A DNA stretch of 11,924 nucleotides from Pirellulaceae bacterium. Its GTDB lineage: Bacteria > Planctomycetota > Planctomycetia > Pirellulales > Pirellulaceae. The position numbers were made by a program, and so were the translations under genes. Numbering within the stretch: the stretch's first letter is position 1; every line of letters begins with the position of its first letter. The notes below the pieces were generated by a model. The model made no database searches and was not told where the DNA came from. It was given only the letters and a program-made list of their open reading frames with translations. Positions 1 through 10,800 of the stretch are shown in pieces. Location of the stretch: NCBI GenBank assembly GCA_013002105.1, contig JABDKS010000773.1, positions 1 through 11,924 of the forward strand, in the 5' to 3' direction.

Positions 1-75
1 CGGCAACTTGGCTGCGAACCACGACCACGGCATTCTCTCGCGCCCCACCTTTCCCCGCGCATCGCTGAACCTACT

Positions 76-462
76 ATGCAACGAATCGTTCCGGTCCTAC
101 CGATCGACCAATATTCCGATGCCGTCGATTTTTATGTCAACCGGCTCGGCTTTACCATCCAGATGGAACACCGGCATGAGCCCGGCTTTCCGGTCTACAT
201 GGTCGTTCAACGTGGCGAATTTTTGATCGGCCTGTCCGAACACAGCCGCGGGAACGATGGATCAGAACTCTACCTTTTCGTCGACGACATCGACGATTGG
301 TACCAGCAGTGCACAAAAAACAAAATCGAACTTGGTCACCCACCCAAAGCGATGCCATGGGGAAACACGGAGATGCTGGTCAACGATCCATTTGGCAACG
401 CCCTTCGATTCACCCAGCTTGGCACACATCCAGGTCAAAACACGCCCAATGCACCCAACTGA
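76..462 (+). CDS. VOC-superfamily protein, glyoxalase/bleomycin-resistance-like
   Basis: A 128-residue protein, the usual size for a single-domain vicinal-oxygen-chelate (VOC) protein made of two beta-alpha-beta-beta-beta modules. The N-terminal strand plus helix (IVPVLPIDQYSDAVDFYVNR, residues 4-23) followed by LGF is the typical VOC opening. The middle has SELYLFVDDIDDWYQQ (63-78). The C-terminal module ends in the family hallmark NDPFGNALRF (103-112). The DPxGNxLRF ending, with Arg where glyoxalase I has its metal-binding Glu, and the lack of a His on the first strand point to the metal-free bleomycin-resistance-protein branch rather than a glyoxalase I enzyme. The substrate cannot be told; members bind drugs or act on small molecules. 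No signal peptide, so cytoplasmic. The ATG at 76 is chosen because the VOC fold begins at once after it; there is no Shine-Dalgarno sequence. The last 12 residues are a Pro/Asn-rich tail. Fold is sure, function is not. Confidence 0.88.
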   Translation: MQRIVPVLPIDQYSDAVDFYVNRLGFTIQMEHRHEPGFPVYMVVQRGEFLIGLSEHSRGNDGSELYLFVDDIDDWYQQCTKNKIELGHPPKAMPWGNTEMLVNDPFGNALRFTQLGTHPGQNTPNAPN

Positions 463-762
463 GGGTGGAAATGACAGGTTGCCTGAACGCATCGAGGCTA
501 GCAATTCCCGATTCCGCGGCGTTGGAACGAATCGATCATCGGCGCGGGTCCCCGGGTTCAACCGTCGCCGGTCAGCCGTCATATTCTCGGTCCTGGTTCG
601 CACAACCGCGGACTTGCATAGAATCATCTTCACATACAATGAAGATTCGTCGGCGATGTTCCGCCGGCAATGTTCGGTTGGCTTTTTTCCGATGCGATGG
701 CGATCCACCGCACAACGGCCTTCCCCCCAATCACCAGTTTGTTTCTCGATACGGAATCTCCA
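463..762. other. Non-coding stretch between the VOC gene and the cyclophilin gene
   Basis: About 300 bases with no protein that looks real. Open frames crossing it on both strands give Arg/Ser/Pro-rich translations with no recognisable family and overlap the neighbouring genes. No T-tailed hairpin is evident after the VOC stop. The only candidate signal I can point to is a weak promoter-like pair near 614-640, listed separately. Confidence 0.55.
614..640 (+). promoter_or_regulatory. Possible sigma-70-type promoter for the cyclophilin gene
   Basis: TTGCAT (614-619) and TACAAT (635-640) are separated by 15 bases. The -10 box differs from consensus at one position. The -35 box is weaker and the spacing is short by about two bases. 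It would start transcription about 115 bases before the ATG at 763. This is a visual match only; planctomycete promoters are poorly defined, so it may be chance. Confidence 0.25.
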
Positions 763-1419
<657 letters not shown>

Positions 1420-1449
1420 TGATCAACGCTCGATCCCTTTGAAGTCGCG

Positions 1450-1480
1450 AAACCTCCGTCGTCCATCGACGGAGGTTTTT
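1450..1480 (+). terminator. Rho-independent terminator of the cyclophilin gene
   Basis: A perfect 12-bp stem (AAACCTCCGTCG at 1450-1461 and its complement at 1467-1478) with a 5-base loop (TCCAT), running into TTTTT at 1476-1480. It sits 30 bases after the cyclophilin stop. Read from the other strand the hairpin is followed by only three Ts, so it is mainly a plus-strand terminator. Confidence 0.88.
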
Positions 1481-1541
1481 GTTTGCTGGTGGGCAAATAC
1501 CAGTAGGCCCCGATCAGAGCATGCCCGAAATTCCTGTACGC

Positions 1542-1559
1542 GCCAGAACGTAATCTGGC
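1542..1559. repeat. Short inverted repeat at the 3' end of the TolC-like gene
   Basis: GCCAGA (1542-1547) and TCTGGC (1554-1559) can form a 6-bp stem with a 6-base loop, about 60 bases past the stop of the minus-strand gene. It has no T-run on either side, so it is at best a weak 3'-end stabiliser or rho-assisted stop and may be chance. Confidence 0.25.
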
Positions 1560-1618
1560 AAAGTTGTGCCAGCACACGTGCCGGCCTGTGATTCAAACGC
1601 TTCAACGATCAACAGGCA

Positions 1619-3892
1619 CTAGCGATGCAAGTACTGCTGGACCAGATCATGGGGTCCCTGTGGATCAGGGATCTTGCCAAGTACCGGCGTGCTGTTATCG
1701 CTTGAATCAGCGGTCGTCGTGGCAGCGGCCGATGGTTTTGGCAACCACACTTCCCGACTTCGCTGGGACTGTACCGATTGAGACTGCACCGCTTGGGTCT
1801 GGACCGATCGTTTTTTTGGTTCAGCCGCGCGGAACGATTGAGGCGCGATTCGCGTCGGCTTGCGAATAACCGGAGGCACTTTGACCGGTGCCGGCTTTTT
1901 GGTCACCACCGGTTCGCGAAGCACGACAGTCGGCTCGCGGGTCGTGACAACGTTCTGTTTCGGATCAGCAACCCTGTTTTGAGTGACCCTGCTTTTGTTG
2001 GTCTTGACCGCTGTCTTACCCGCACCGTGATTCTTGTTCGTGTTCGGGACAGCGACTTTGCTGACCTTGTTGGCCGTCGCTTTGGGTGAATGGACGACTC
2101 CAGTTGGTCCGGCGATTTGCTCGGACGCAACCGGGTTTGCTGCGGTCATCGGGTTTCCGCACGAATCAATTTGCAACAAGGTGCCGTTGGCATGTCGCAG
2201 ATTGATGAGCGAAAGGCTATACGTCAATTGCGCCTGAGCCAACTCTTGTTCGGCAATGGCCACGCGTTCTTGAGCCTGCAAGAGTGCTTCGAGCGCCAGG
2301 CTGGCATTGTTGTCACGCCCGCCAAACGACTTCCAACGAACTTCCAACGTCTCGGCTTCCGCCTCGGCTGCTTTCCGGGCACGATTTTTTGCCGCTAACT
2401 CCTGATAGGAAGTATTGACTTCGCGAACCGCCACTTCGACCTCTGCCTTGACCAATTCCAATGTAGCCCGGTAGCGTTCGCCCAACTGGACACGTTCCAG
2501 ATGACGTCGACGCAGGTTTGCCGATGCCGCGCGACGGCCAACGGGGACTTCCCACTCCAAGCCCACCGAGTAGCTCGGACCGCCATCTCGAAACTGATCC
2601 AACCAAGCATCGCCGACTTGCGAGCCACCCTTGAGTCCGGATACGTAGCTGTTGGTGACAAAATTCAGAACCGGCAGCATTTCGTGTTTGGCCATATCCT
2701 GGCGGACACAAGCCGCACGAACTTCTTTGACGGCTCCGCGGATCTCCGGACGATTCTGGATGGCGGTGGCGAACTCGTCGTGCAGTGAGGGCTGAATTCG
2801 CACAAGTGTCGGGTGCTCTAATGGCACGATTTCACTGGCCGAATCAAGATGGGGTGCGTTGATCAGGGCCCGCAGTCGTGTCTCTGCATTGCGAACTGCC
2901 GCGCGAGCACGAATCAAGTCACTTCGTCGTGATTCCAGCGCCGCGGTCGCTTGAATCAACTGCGATTTCTGAGCGTCAATCGCCTGCCGGCCGGTCAGCT
3001 GATCCACATTGATTTGTGTCTTCAAATACAAGCTGATCTTCTGTGCCAGCTTGGCCCGCTCCAAATACAACGTCCAATAACCACGCGCGACTTCCAGCAA
3101 ATGTTGCTGTAGTTGTCGTCGGTATTCGTCGTTCGCTCGCGAGACGTCAATATTTGCCAACACGATCAGGCTTTGGTTGTACACGGTCCCGCGGCCGCGC
3201 ATCAAAGGCTGGCTGTACCCAACAACAAAACGGGCAGTGCCCTGGTTGTTTGGTAGAAAGAACTGCGAGTTGGTGTTCTGGTGTCCCAGTTGCTGCGAAA
3301 CTTCGACAGATGCACCCTGAAGCGTTTTACGACGAAACCCTGTATTGAAATTGACGTTATGGTCGTTGAATCGATTCCCCTGATTTCCAACGGTCAACGT
3401 ACTACCGATCGGCTCGTTGGTGTCACTCCAGTTGACGTCCAGAAAATGGCTCCAATCAAACGCGGCAGCAGCTTGCGTCACCGCTGTTTCGCGAATTTGC
3501 GGTGTCTTTGCGTAGACGCGGACTTGGGCAGCGTGCTGCAGTGCCAGGTGAATCAAGTCGTTCATTCCCGCTGGCACAGCATTCAACTTGGGGTCCAACT
3601 GCCGCTCGGCATACACACGCCACCAAGGTGCATCGAGCTCAGCGATCTCGGCGGCGTCCAAACCAGCATTCGCTTGGAGTCCGCTGAGGACTTGGGAAAC
3701 ATCGAATTGACGAGTCGGCGTCGCAGCGACGGTGAACGTTGTCGACGACGGATTCATCGTGGACTTGGAATTCTGAGGGTCCGCTAATCGAGTCGGTCGT
3801 TGGGCAAAACCCGATTGACAGGCGACGACGCTAATCATTAGCGCGATGCCGTGCGTCAAAACGCAGCGAATTGCCTTCCTGGCAGATAACAT
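1619..3892 (-). CDS. TolC-family outer-membrane efflux channel with long C-terminal tail
   Basis: A 757-residue outer-membrane factor, the trimeric channel that carries substrates from an inner-membrane pump and adaptor across the outer membrane. Residues 1-30 are an export signal (cleavage likely after GFA30). A lipobox-like VVAC at 22-25 means it could instead be a lipoprotein, as OprM is. The TolC body runs from about 105 to 575: a beta-strand region ending in VGYSQPLMRGRG (224-235), a hallmark of the family, then Ala/Leu/Gln/Glu-rich coiled-coil helices (255-345), the second repeat starting at NRPEIRGAVKEVRAACVRQD (380-399), the second strand region YSVGLEWEVPVG (441-452), and a last coiled coil (455-570) ending in SLINLRHANGTL. 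Typical relatives are about 450-520 residues. The excess is mostly residues 578-757, a Lys/Pro/Val/Thr-rich, probably disordered tail. No MFP or RND/ABC partner gene lies nearby, so the substrate is unknown. The ATG at 3892 immediately precedes the signal peptide; no clear Shine-Dalgarno sequence. Confidence 0.92.
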   Translation of the reverse strand: MLSARKAIRCVLTHGIALMISVVACQSGFAQRPTRLADPQNSKSTMNPSSTTFTVAATPTRQFDVSQVLSGLQANAGLDAAEIAELDAPWWRVYAERQLDPKLNAVPAGMNDLIHLALQHAAQVRVYAKTPQIRETAVTQAAAAFDWSHFLDVNWSDTNEPIGSTLTVGNQGNRFNDHNVNFNTGFRRKTLQGASVEVSQQLGHQNTNSQFFLPNNQGTARFVVGYSQPLMRGRGTVYNQSLIVLANIDVSRANDEYRRQLQQHLLEVARGYWTLYLERAKLAQKISLYLKTQINVDQLTGRQAIDAQKSQLIQATAALESRRSDLIRARAAVRNAETRLRALINAPHLDSASEIVPLEHPTLVRIQPSLHDEFATAIQNRPEIRGAVKEVRAACVRQDMAKHEMLPVLNFVTNSYVSGLKGGSQVGDAWLDQFRDGGPSYSVGLEWEVPVGRRAASANLRRRHLERVQLGERYRATLELVKAEVEVAVREVNTSYQELAAKNRARKAAEAEAETLEVRWKSFGGRDNNASLALEALLQAQERVAIAEQELAQAQLTYSLSLINLRHANGTLLQIDSCGNPMTAANPVASEQIAGPTGVVHSPKATANKVSKVAVPNTNKNHGAGKTAVKTNKSRVTQNRVADPKQNVVTTREPTVVLREPVVTKKPAPVKVPPVIRKPTRIAPQSFRAAEPKKRSVQTQAVQSQSVQSQRSREVWLPKPSAAATTTADSSDNSTPVLGKIPDPQGPHDLVQQYLHR

Positions 3893-4152
3893 GGTGCGGG
3901 TTCAACCTAAGGTCGTGGGGACCTTACGAATAGCACTTCGATAATGATCGCGCTTTGCCCACGACGGTCCCTCATCGTGGTCTTCATCATTTTCGACCGA
4001 TCACGGCAGCCACTATCAACAACAACCGAGGTAACGTAGATCCGGACCGACTGTTCTGATGCGGATAGTCGGAACCTGCCCGATGATCGGCGCAAGTGTA
4101 CGCATATATCTGTCCCAGCTGCGTTCAGTGGTGCGGCACACCCACTTGTGAG
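3893..4152. other. Intergenic region between the PilZ gene and the TolC-like gene
   Basis: 260 bases without a credible gene. It should hold the TolC-like promoter and the end of the pilZ-like transcript. I see an inverted repeat at 3908-3926 (listed separately) and a loose 6-bp hairpin (CCACGA 3959-3964 / TCGTGG 3975-3980). There is no hairpin with a minus-strand T-run that would be a convincing terminator for the PilZ gene. Confidence 0.5.
3908..3926. promoter_or_regulatory. Inverted repeat just upstream of the TolC-like start
   Basis: TAAGGTC (3908-3914) and GACCTTA (3920-3926) are perfect complements separated by five bases. The element lies 16-34 bases upstream of the TolC-like ATG on the minus strand. 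It could be an operator for a dimeric repressor, or a 7-bp hairpin in the mRNA leader near the ribosome-entry region. Which of these applies cannot be decided from one sequence. Confidence 0.4.
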
Positions 4153-4554
4153 CTATCCCTCGTCGGAATCTGCGTTCCAATTTGCCAGAATCTTACAACC
4201 GACAATACTCACCGGTCCACGTGGGCTTTGATGCATCACTTCGGCGAAAAACGAGTTATCGTTGATGTCGTCACAACAGTCAAAAGTGATTTTGATGAAT
4301 CGAGCGTCGACCGGTTCGATGCTAAAGAATCCAACGCCCGAAACACTCACGTCGCGACTAAGTGCCTCGAACGGTGTACCAACCGGCTGAAACTGATCAT
4401 CCAGGCTTTGTACTGAGATTGGCTGCAAAATCTGTTGACGCTCGGAGATACGTTGTTCACGCACCCGCGGCGCTTCGACATGTTTCAAAATGTTGTTAAT
4501 GGCCGCAAACGTCGATTCTGGATGCGGTAAAAGTTCCAAGCCATTCATCAGCAC
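4153..4554 (-). CDS. Stand-alone PilZ-domain protein (probable cyclic-di-GMP receptor)
   Basis: A 133-residue protein made of little more than one PilZ domain. Both cyclic-di-GMP-binding motifs are present: RxxxR as RISER (Arg35, Arg39) and the D/NxSxxG motif as DVSVSG (Asp68, Ser70, Gly73), about 30 residues apart as in the family. The segment between (ILQPISVQSLDD...PFEALSRDVS) and the strands after it (GVGFFSIEPV, RFIKITF, FFAEVMHQS, SIVGCKILANW) fit the PilZ beta-barrel. PilZ proteins bind the second messenger cyclic-di-GMP and pass the signal to motility, exopolysaccharide or other targets; the target here is unknown. No signal peptide or membrane segment, so cytoplasmic. The first 30 residues are a helical lead. 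The start is GTG at 4554 (GGGG five bases upstream) or ATG at 4548, only two codons later. The 323-base gap to uvrA suggests its own promoter. An acidic DSDEG ends the protein. Confidence 0.87.
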   Translation of the reverse strand: MLMNGLELLPHPESTFAAINNILKHVEAPRVREQRISERQQILQPISVQSLDDQFQPVGTPFEALSRDVSVSGVGFFSIEPVDARFIKITFDCCDDINDNSFFAEVMHQSPRGPVSIVGCKILANWNADSDEG

Positions 4555-4877
4555 AGGTGCCCCATTTGATTTGCCGTAGTATCACCGACCAAGCGTTATC
4601 ACCGCTGATCATTCAAACATACCGCACCATCCCCCCACCGCACCGGCGGCCTTCCGCCATGCGGGAAAACCCATTTGGTACACAGCCTGCACCCGGCTGC
4701 GCAAAACCTTACAACCGTTGCGACCACAAGCGATGGTCGTCGCAAACACCCCGGATCGCACGGAGACGCCCGACTATCACGAAATGCCCCACCAGCTCAA
4801 TTAGCCCACCAGCCCGATTACCTCGCAGCAGGTCGGATCCACGAATCGATGCGGCGTGGAGGTAGAGTCGCTGTCAA
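4555..4877. other. Intergenic region between uvrA and the PilZ gene
   Basis: 323 bases with no credible gene. The plus-strand frames here are Pro/Arg/Ser-rich with no family resemblance. It should contain the end of the uvrA transcript and the promoter of the PilZ gene. I see a C-rich stretch (about 4628-4660) and a direct repeat TATCACCG at 4580-4587 and 4597-4604, 17 bases apart start to start. No strong T-tailed hairpin is evident for uvrA. Confidence 0.5.
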
Positions 4878-7800
4878 TCAATCAGAAAATGTGCTGGCAA
4901 AATGATCTTTCATGAACGATCGCAACTTCCGACTGCGAACATGTTTCAACTCGGTCAAGTTCAAAGTCACACGCACATGATCGTCGGCAGAATCGTCGAT
5001 CGGTGCGTCAACATCCAGGGACGCTAATCGATCTAGATCCAGCGCGTTGCTGGGACCCGCCAAAGTCACTTTCACCGACTCGGGTGCTTTCGTCTCGACT
5101 TCCGCCCACAATTCGCCCGAGGCGGCCGGTCGCACATCGACGCGATCAGGCTCTTCGAACGCCAGTGAATCGTCGCCGGCAATCTGTTGCATCAACGTCA
5201 AGACACGGTCGGCTAATTCCAACGGCCACTGTGGATCAGCGCCTTCGGGAAACCCTTTCCCCAACGAATGCCACCGCCGCCCGAGTACCTGCCACGGGTC
5301 GGTCACGCCCGCTCGCCGGGAACCCCGTGCTAGTGGCTCCGCGGCGCCGTTGGACGCGTTCGCAGGCATGGACGTAGGCGTGACGGTAGGTGAGTCCGAT
5401 TGGGATTTGGCGTTTGATTTCGTCCTGCCCCTCTTCGCCACTGTCGCCGACGACTTTGTCACGGACTTCTTCGGCGGCCTTTTTGTCACTTTGTTCGCGA
5501 CGACAGTCGCCGATTCTTTGACGACCGTGGTGGCGGACGATTGTTTCTTGCCGCTTGGCAGCCGCAAGATCGGCGACAGGAAATCCGCAGTCGTCGTCGC
5601 CTTGGCTCGACTCGCCTTCGTCGGCTTCCCGTTCTTGGCCGTCGCCGCTAGATCCTCGGGCGAACCCGCAAACACAATGTTGCCGCCGCTGACTCCGGCG
5701 CCGGGCCCCATATCGATGATCCAATCGGCACACTTGATCACATCCAAATTGTGCTCCACGACAACGACCGTATTGCCCATTTCGACCAATCGCTGCACAA
5801 CCTCCATCAATTTGGCAATGTCATCAAAGTGCAACCCTGTGGTCGGCTCGTCCAGCAAATACAACGTGTTGCCGGTCATCGGACGTGCAAGTTCGGATGC
5901 GAGCTTCACACGTTGTGCTTCGCCGCCCGAAAGCGTCGGTGCGGCTTGACCCAACGTGACATAATCCAGTCCAACGTCGCACAGCGTTTGCAAAATTCGG
6001 TTGATCTTGGGGTACGCAGAAAACAACTCGGCTGCTTCGCCGCACTGCATCTCCAGCACATCCGCAATCGATTTGCCGTGGAACTTGATGCTCAAAACAT
6101 CGTCGTTGTATCGCTTTGAATCGCACTCTTCGCAGGGCACCCAGACGTCCGGCAAAAAGTGCATTTCGATCTTACGCTGCCCGCTCCCCTCACACGTTTC
6201 GCATCGACCGCCGCTGACGTTAAAGCTAAAAGTACGAGCTGTAAAACGGCGTTCAGCCGCTTCGGGTATTTCAGCAAATAACTGACGGATCAAATCAAAC
6301 GCGCCGGTGTAGGTTGCCGGATTGCTACTGGGCGAATTACCCAGGGGCGACTGATCGACTCGGATGACCTTGTCGACATATCGCACGCCGTCCAGTTTGT
6401 CGTATCGCCCCGGCTTGACGCGTGCGCGGTGCAACCGTCTGGCCATCGCCGGATACAAAATGCCATCGATCAGCGAACTTTTGCCACTCCCGCTGGGACC
6501 GGTCACGGCGGTCAACACACCCAACGGCAGCTCCAGATTGACGCCCTGGAGGTTGTTCTCGCGTGCTCCGATGACTTTCAAAAAGTTGACAAACGGTTGA
6601 CCATTGCGACCGACGACCGGTCTCCGCGAACGCGGGATCGGAATTTCTTTGTCGTCATTGATATAGCCTGCCGTAACCGATTGCTCCAGCGGCGTGATCT
6701 TGGTCGGCGGGCCTTCCGCTACGATTCGCCCACCATGGCGACCGGCACGCGGCCCAAAGTCACACAAATAGTCGCTACCTGCGATCACATCGCGATCGTG
6801 TTCGACAACCAACAACGTATTGCCCTGATCACGCAGTCGATGCAATGCACCAAGCAGCCGTTGGTTGTCTCGTGGATGCAACCCAATCGTCGGCTCGTCC
6901 AAGACGTACAACACACCGCAAAGCCCGCTCCCCAATTGAGCCGCCAAACGAATGCGTTGCGCTTCGCCACCGGACAGTGTCGCCGCACCTCGATGGAGTG
7001 TCAGATAATTCAATCCAACATCCAACAAGAACCGAACGCGCGAGCGAATCTCGCGGATCAGCTCGCCGGCAATCTTTTTCTCGCGTGCCGACAGTTTCCA
7101 TCCGTCGACGGTCTCGCTCAGCCGATCCAGCGGCATGTGAACAACATCGGCGATCGTCAATTCGCGAAAACGACACGCTGCCGCTTCGCCGCGCAACCGA
7201 GAGCCATCGCAGGCCGAGCAATCAATCTCATCGACAAACTTTTCTAACTTGCCACGCAGTCCCGGCGTCAACTTGGATGCTTGGTCCAACGCTGGATAAA
7301 ACCCTTTGAATTGAAACCGGAACAGCACCGCTTTGGACCGGCTCTTGGGTTTCGTATCCGACTCTCGCACTTCCACCCAAGCCGAGCCCAATCCATGGAA
7401 CAGCAGTCGCCGGTGGGCAACGGACAGTTGATCAAACGGGATATCAATGGGGACACCCGTGTGCCGCGACAGTGCACAGAGCATCCACTGCGAAACGCCT
7501 TGATCCACACTGGGCCACAGTAAAGATGCGCCGTCGGCCAAAGTCGCGGTGGGCGAACTGATCAGTGCCGCAGGATTCGTACCGGTCTGCGTCCCCAGAC
7601 CTTCGCACTGCGGACACCAACCGATGGCCGAATTGAACGAAAAATGGTGCGGCGAGAGTTGCTGAAACGAACGCCCGCAATCGCCGCAAACCAAATGTTG
7701 ACTATGCCGCTCCGTTCGCCAATCGGTTTCCTCGCGATTGGGATCCGCCACCGCCACTTCCATCACGCCAATCCCCAGTGACAGCGCCTGTTCGATGCTA

Positions 7801-10800
7801 TCGCTGATTCGTGATCGTTCATCACCTTGGATCACGACCCGGTCGACGACCACTTGGACGACCTGCCGTTTGCGCGGATCCAATTTTGGTGCATCGTCCA
7901 ACGCCACGGTCACACCGTCGATCCGCACTCGTTGGTAACCCTGACTACGCAATGACAGCCAAGTGTCATTGGAGGCTTCGCCCGGCACCACATCGATCGG
8001 TGCCATCAGCAAGGCCCGTGTCCCCTCGGTCATCGCCATGACTTTGTCAACGATTTGATCTGGCGTTTGCGTGCCGACGCGAACACCGCAATCGGGGCAA
8101 TGCATCGTTCCCAAACGGGCCATCAAAATCCGCAAATAATCATAGATCTCCGTGACCGTTCCGACGGTACTGCGCGGTGAGTGACCAAGATTCTTTTGTT
8201 CCAACGCGACCGCTGGCGATAAACCTTCGATCCGTTCGACTTTGGGCTTCTGTACCTGACCGATAAACTGACGCGCGTACGACGACAACGATTCGACGTA
8301 CCGTCGTTGACCTTCGGCGTACACCGTGTCCATGGCCATTGAACTCTTGCCGCTGCCGCTGGGCCCGCAGAATACGGTCATCGCATCGCGTGGCACTTGG
8401 ACATCGACCGATTTCAAATTGTGCTCGCTTGCTGATTCGACCACGATGTGCGTCCGCGCGGCGGGCGAATACGACACGATCTCGCTGGGCGATTGACGCG
8501 GCTTCGGTTTGGACCGTCTTTTGATTCCCAGCGACTTTGCCAACGCCGCACCAGTGTGACTGGCCGCCGCCTTGGCAACCTTCTCCGGCCGACCTTCGAC
8601 CACCAACTCGCCGCCACCTTCGCCGCCTTCGGGACCGAGATCGATCACCCAATCGGCGGTCTTAATCACGTCCAAATTGTGCTCGACAATCACAATCGTG
8701 TTACCGCGGTCCGCCAAACCGTGAATCACCTTGAGCAACAATTCGATATCCGCAAAATGCAGCCCCGTGGTCGGTTCGTCCAGAACGTAGAGCGTTTTGC
8801 CGGTTTCGCGTTTACTCAGTTCACGCGAAAGTTTGATTCGTTGGGCCTCGCCTCCCGAAAGCGTCGGTGACGGTTGGCCCAGTTTCAAGTATTCCAACCC
8901 GACATCGACCAACGTTTGCAGTTTCTCCGCGATTTTGGGAACGTTCTCGAACAACGTCAGTGCTTCGGAAATATCCATTCCCAAAACGTCCGCGATCGAC
9001 TGGCCCTTGAACTGGACCGACAGCGTCTCGCGGTTGTACCGTCGTCCCTGACAAACCGGGCACGTCACCCAAATATCGGCCAAGAAGTCCATTTCCAGTT
9101 TGCTGGCACCATTGCCGTCGCACGCCGCGCACCGTCCACCGTCGACATTAAAACTAAACCGACTGGCCGTGTAACCCCGCGTCTTGGCTTCGGGCAGTTT
9201 TGCAAACAGGTTACGAATTTCATCAAACACTTTGACATAAGTCGCCGGATTGCTCCGCGGCGTGCGACCAATCGGCGATTGATCGATCGCAATCGTTTTG
9301 TCTAAATGATCCAACCCACTGATCGAATCGTGTTCGCCCGGTTCGGTCTCGGCGCCGTTGAGCGCGTTGCGAAGCGCGGGCTCGACAATCCCGCCGATCA
9401 ATGAACTCTTGCCGCTGCCGCTGACACCGGTAACGCATGTCACGGTTGCCAGCGGAATAGAGATGTCAACATTCTTCAGGTTATGAAACTTTGCACCGTG
9501 CACGGTCAGCATCGTTTCGTCATCAATCCGACGGAGCTTCGACGGCGCATCGATCGATCGCTTGCCCGACAAGAACTGTCCCGTGACGCTCTCGGCGGAC
9601 TTGGTCACCGACCGCAAATCGCCCGCCGCAACAATCCGTCCCCCTTTGACGCCCGGTCCAGGACCGAAGTCGACGATCATGTCGGCAGCCCGCATCGTGT
9701 CTTCGTCATGTTCGACGACGATCAATGTATTGCCCGTGTCACGCAGACGCACCAAAGTCTCGATCAGCCGATCGTTGTCGCGTGGATGCAATCCGATCGA
9801 CGGTTCATCCAAAATGTACAACACACCCACCAACCCGCTGCCGATTTGCCCGGCCAATCGAATGCGTTGGGACTCGCCGCCGGACAATGTGGGCGCCGTC
9901 CGACCGAGTGTCAGATAATTCAGCCCGACGCCCAACAAAAAGCCTAACCGCGTGCGTATCTCCTTCAGGGCCTCGGACGCGATCGTGGCGTCCGTTTCGC
10001 TCAATACAATCGACGAAAAGAATTCGTACAACTGATCGATCGATAAATCGCACAACTCGGGCAACGTTTTCTTACACGACGGACCAAATTGCTTGGACGC
10101 AGTCGTGATCGTTACCGCGGACGCCTGAGGATTCAGTCGCTGACCGTCGCAGTCAACGCAATGAATCGTGTTCATGTATTTTTCCAACTGCAACAACTGC
10201 ATCTTGTTACGTGTGGTCCGATAGCGTTCCAGCAATTCGGGAATGAAACCATCAAATTCGCCCGAGTATTTGCGCGACCCCTTGCCGCCGCGCCAGGTGA
10301 ATTGCAGTGAATCGTCGGTGCCCCATAACCAAACGTGTCGCGCCTCGTCGGGCAAATCACGCCACTTGCCCTCCATCATCGTGCCCGGCTCCAACTCCAG
10401 GCGCTTGTCCATGGCATCGGCAACGTTGCGATAGATATGCCGCCGGTAGCGGCCCAAGTCGCCCCATTTCCCGAGCAGCCCGATCGCGCCTTTGCGAATC
10501 GACTTACTGTCATCGGGAATCAATAGCTCGGGAACGAACGTATAGATCTCGCCCAGTCCGTCGCACGTTTCGCACATTCCCTGCGGACTATTAAAACTGA
10601 ATAACTGGGGTGATGGCGGCTTGAAACTCTTGCCACATGTCCCGCACGCGTATCGCGACGAGTACAAGATGTCCTGTTTGGGCGGCCCAGCCTGATCATC
10701 GTTCTCTTCGCTTAACGAAACGATCAGCGTGAAGTCGGCCAACTTCAGCGCCACATCGATCGCTTCATTGATTCGCCCACGGTCTCGATCGTCGCAGTGA

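Noticed and set aside
670..762. Longer N-terminus for the cyclophilin starting at 670
   Set aside because: It would put 31 extra residues before a clear signal peptide, and the extra part has no recognisable feature. The ATG at 763 explains the protein fully.
3959..3980. Terminator for the PilZ gene
   Set aside because: The stem is only six pairs with a 10-base loop and has no T-run on the minus strand.
5047..5949. 300-residue plus-strand open frame opposite uvrA
   Set aside because: It lies wholly antisense to the UvrA tail and second unit, whose frame has clear ABC motifs. Its translation is Thr/Ala/Ser-rich with no domain, as expected for the complement of a GC-rich coding strand.
6429..7247. 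272-residue plus-strand open frame opposite uvrA
   Set aside because: Antisense to motifs of UvrA unit 2. Gln/Arg-rich translation without family resemblance and no ribosome site.
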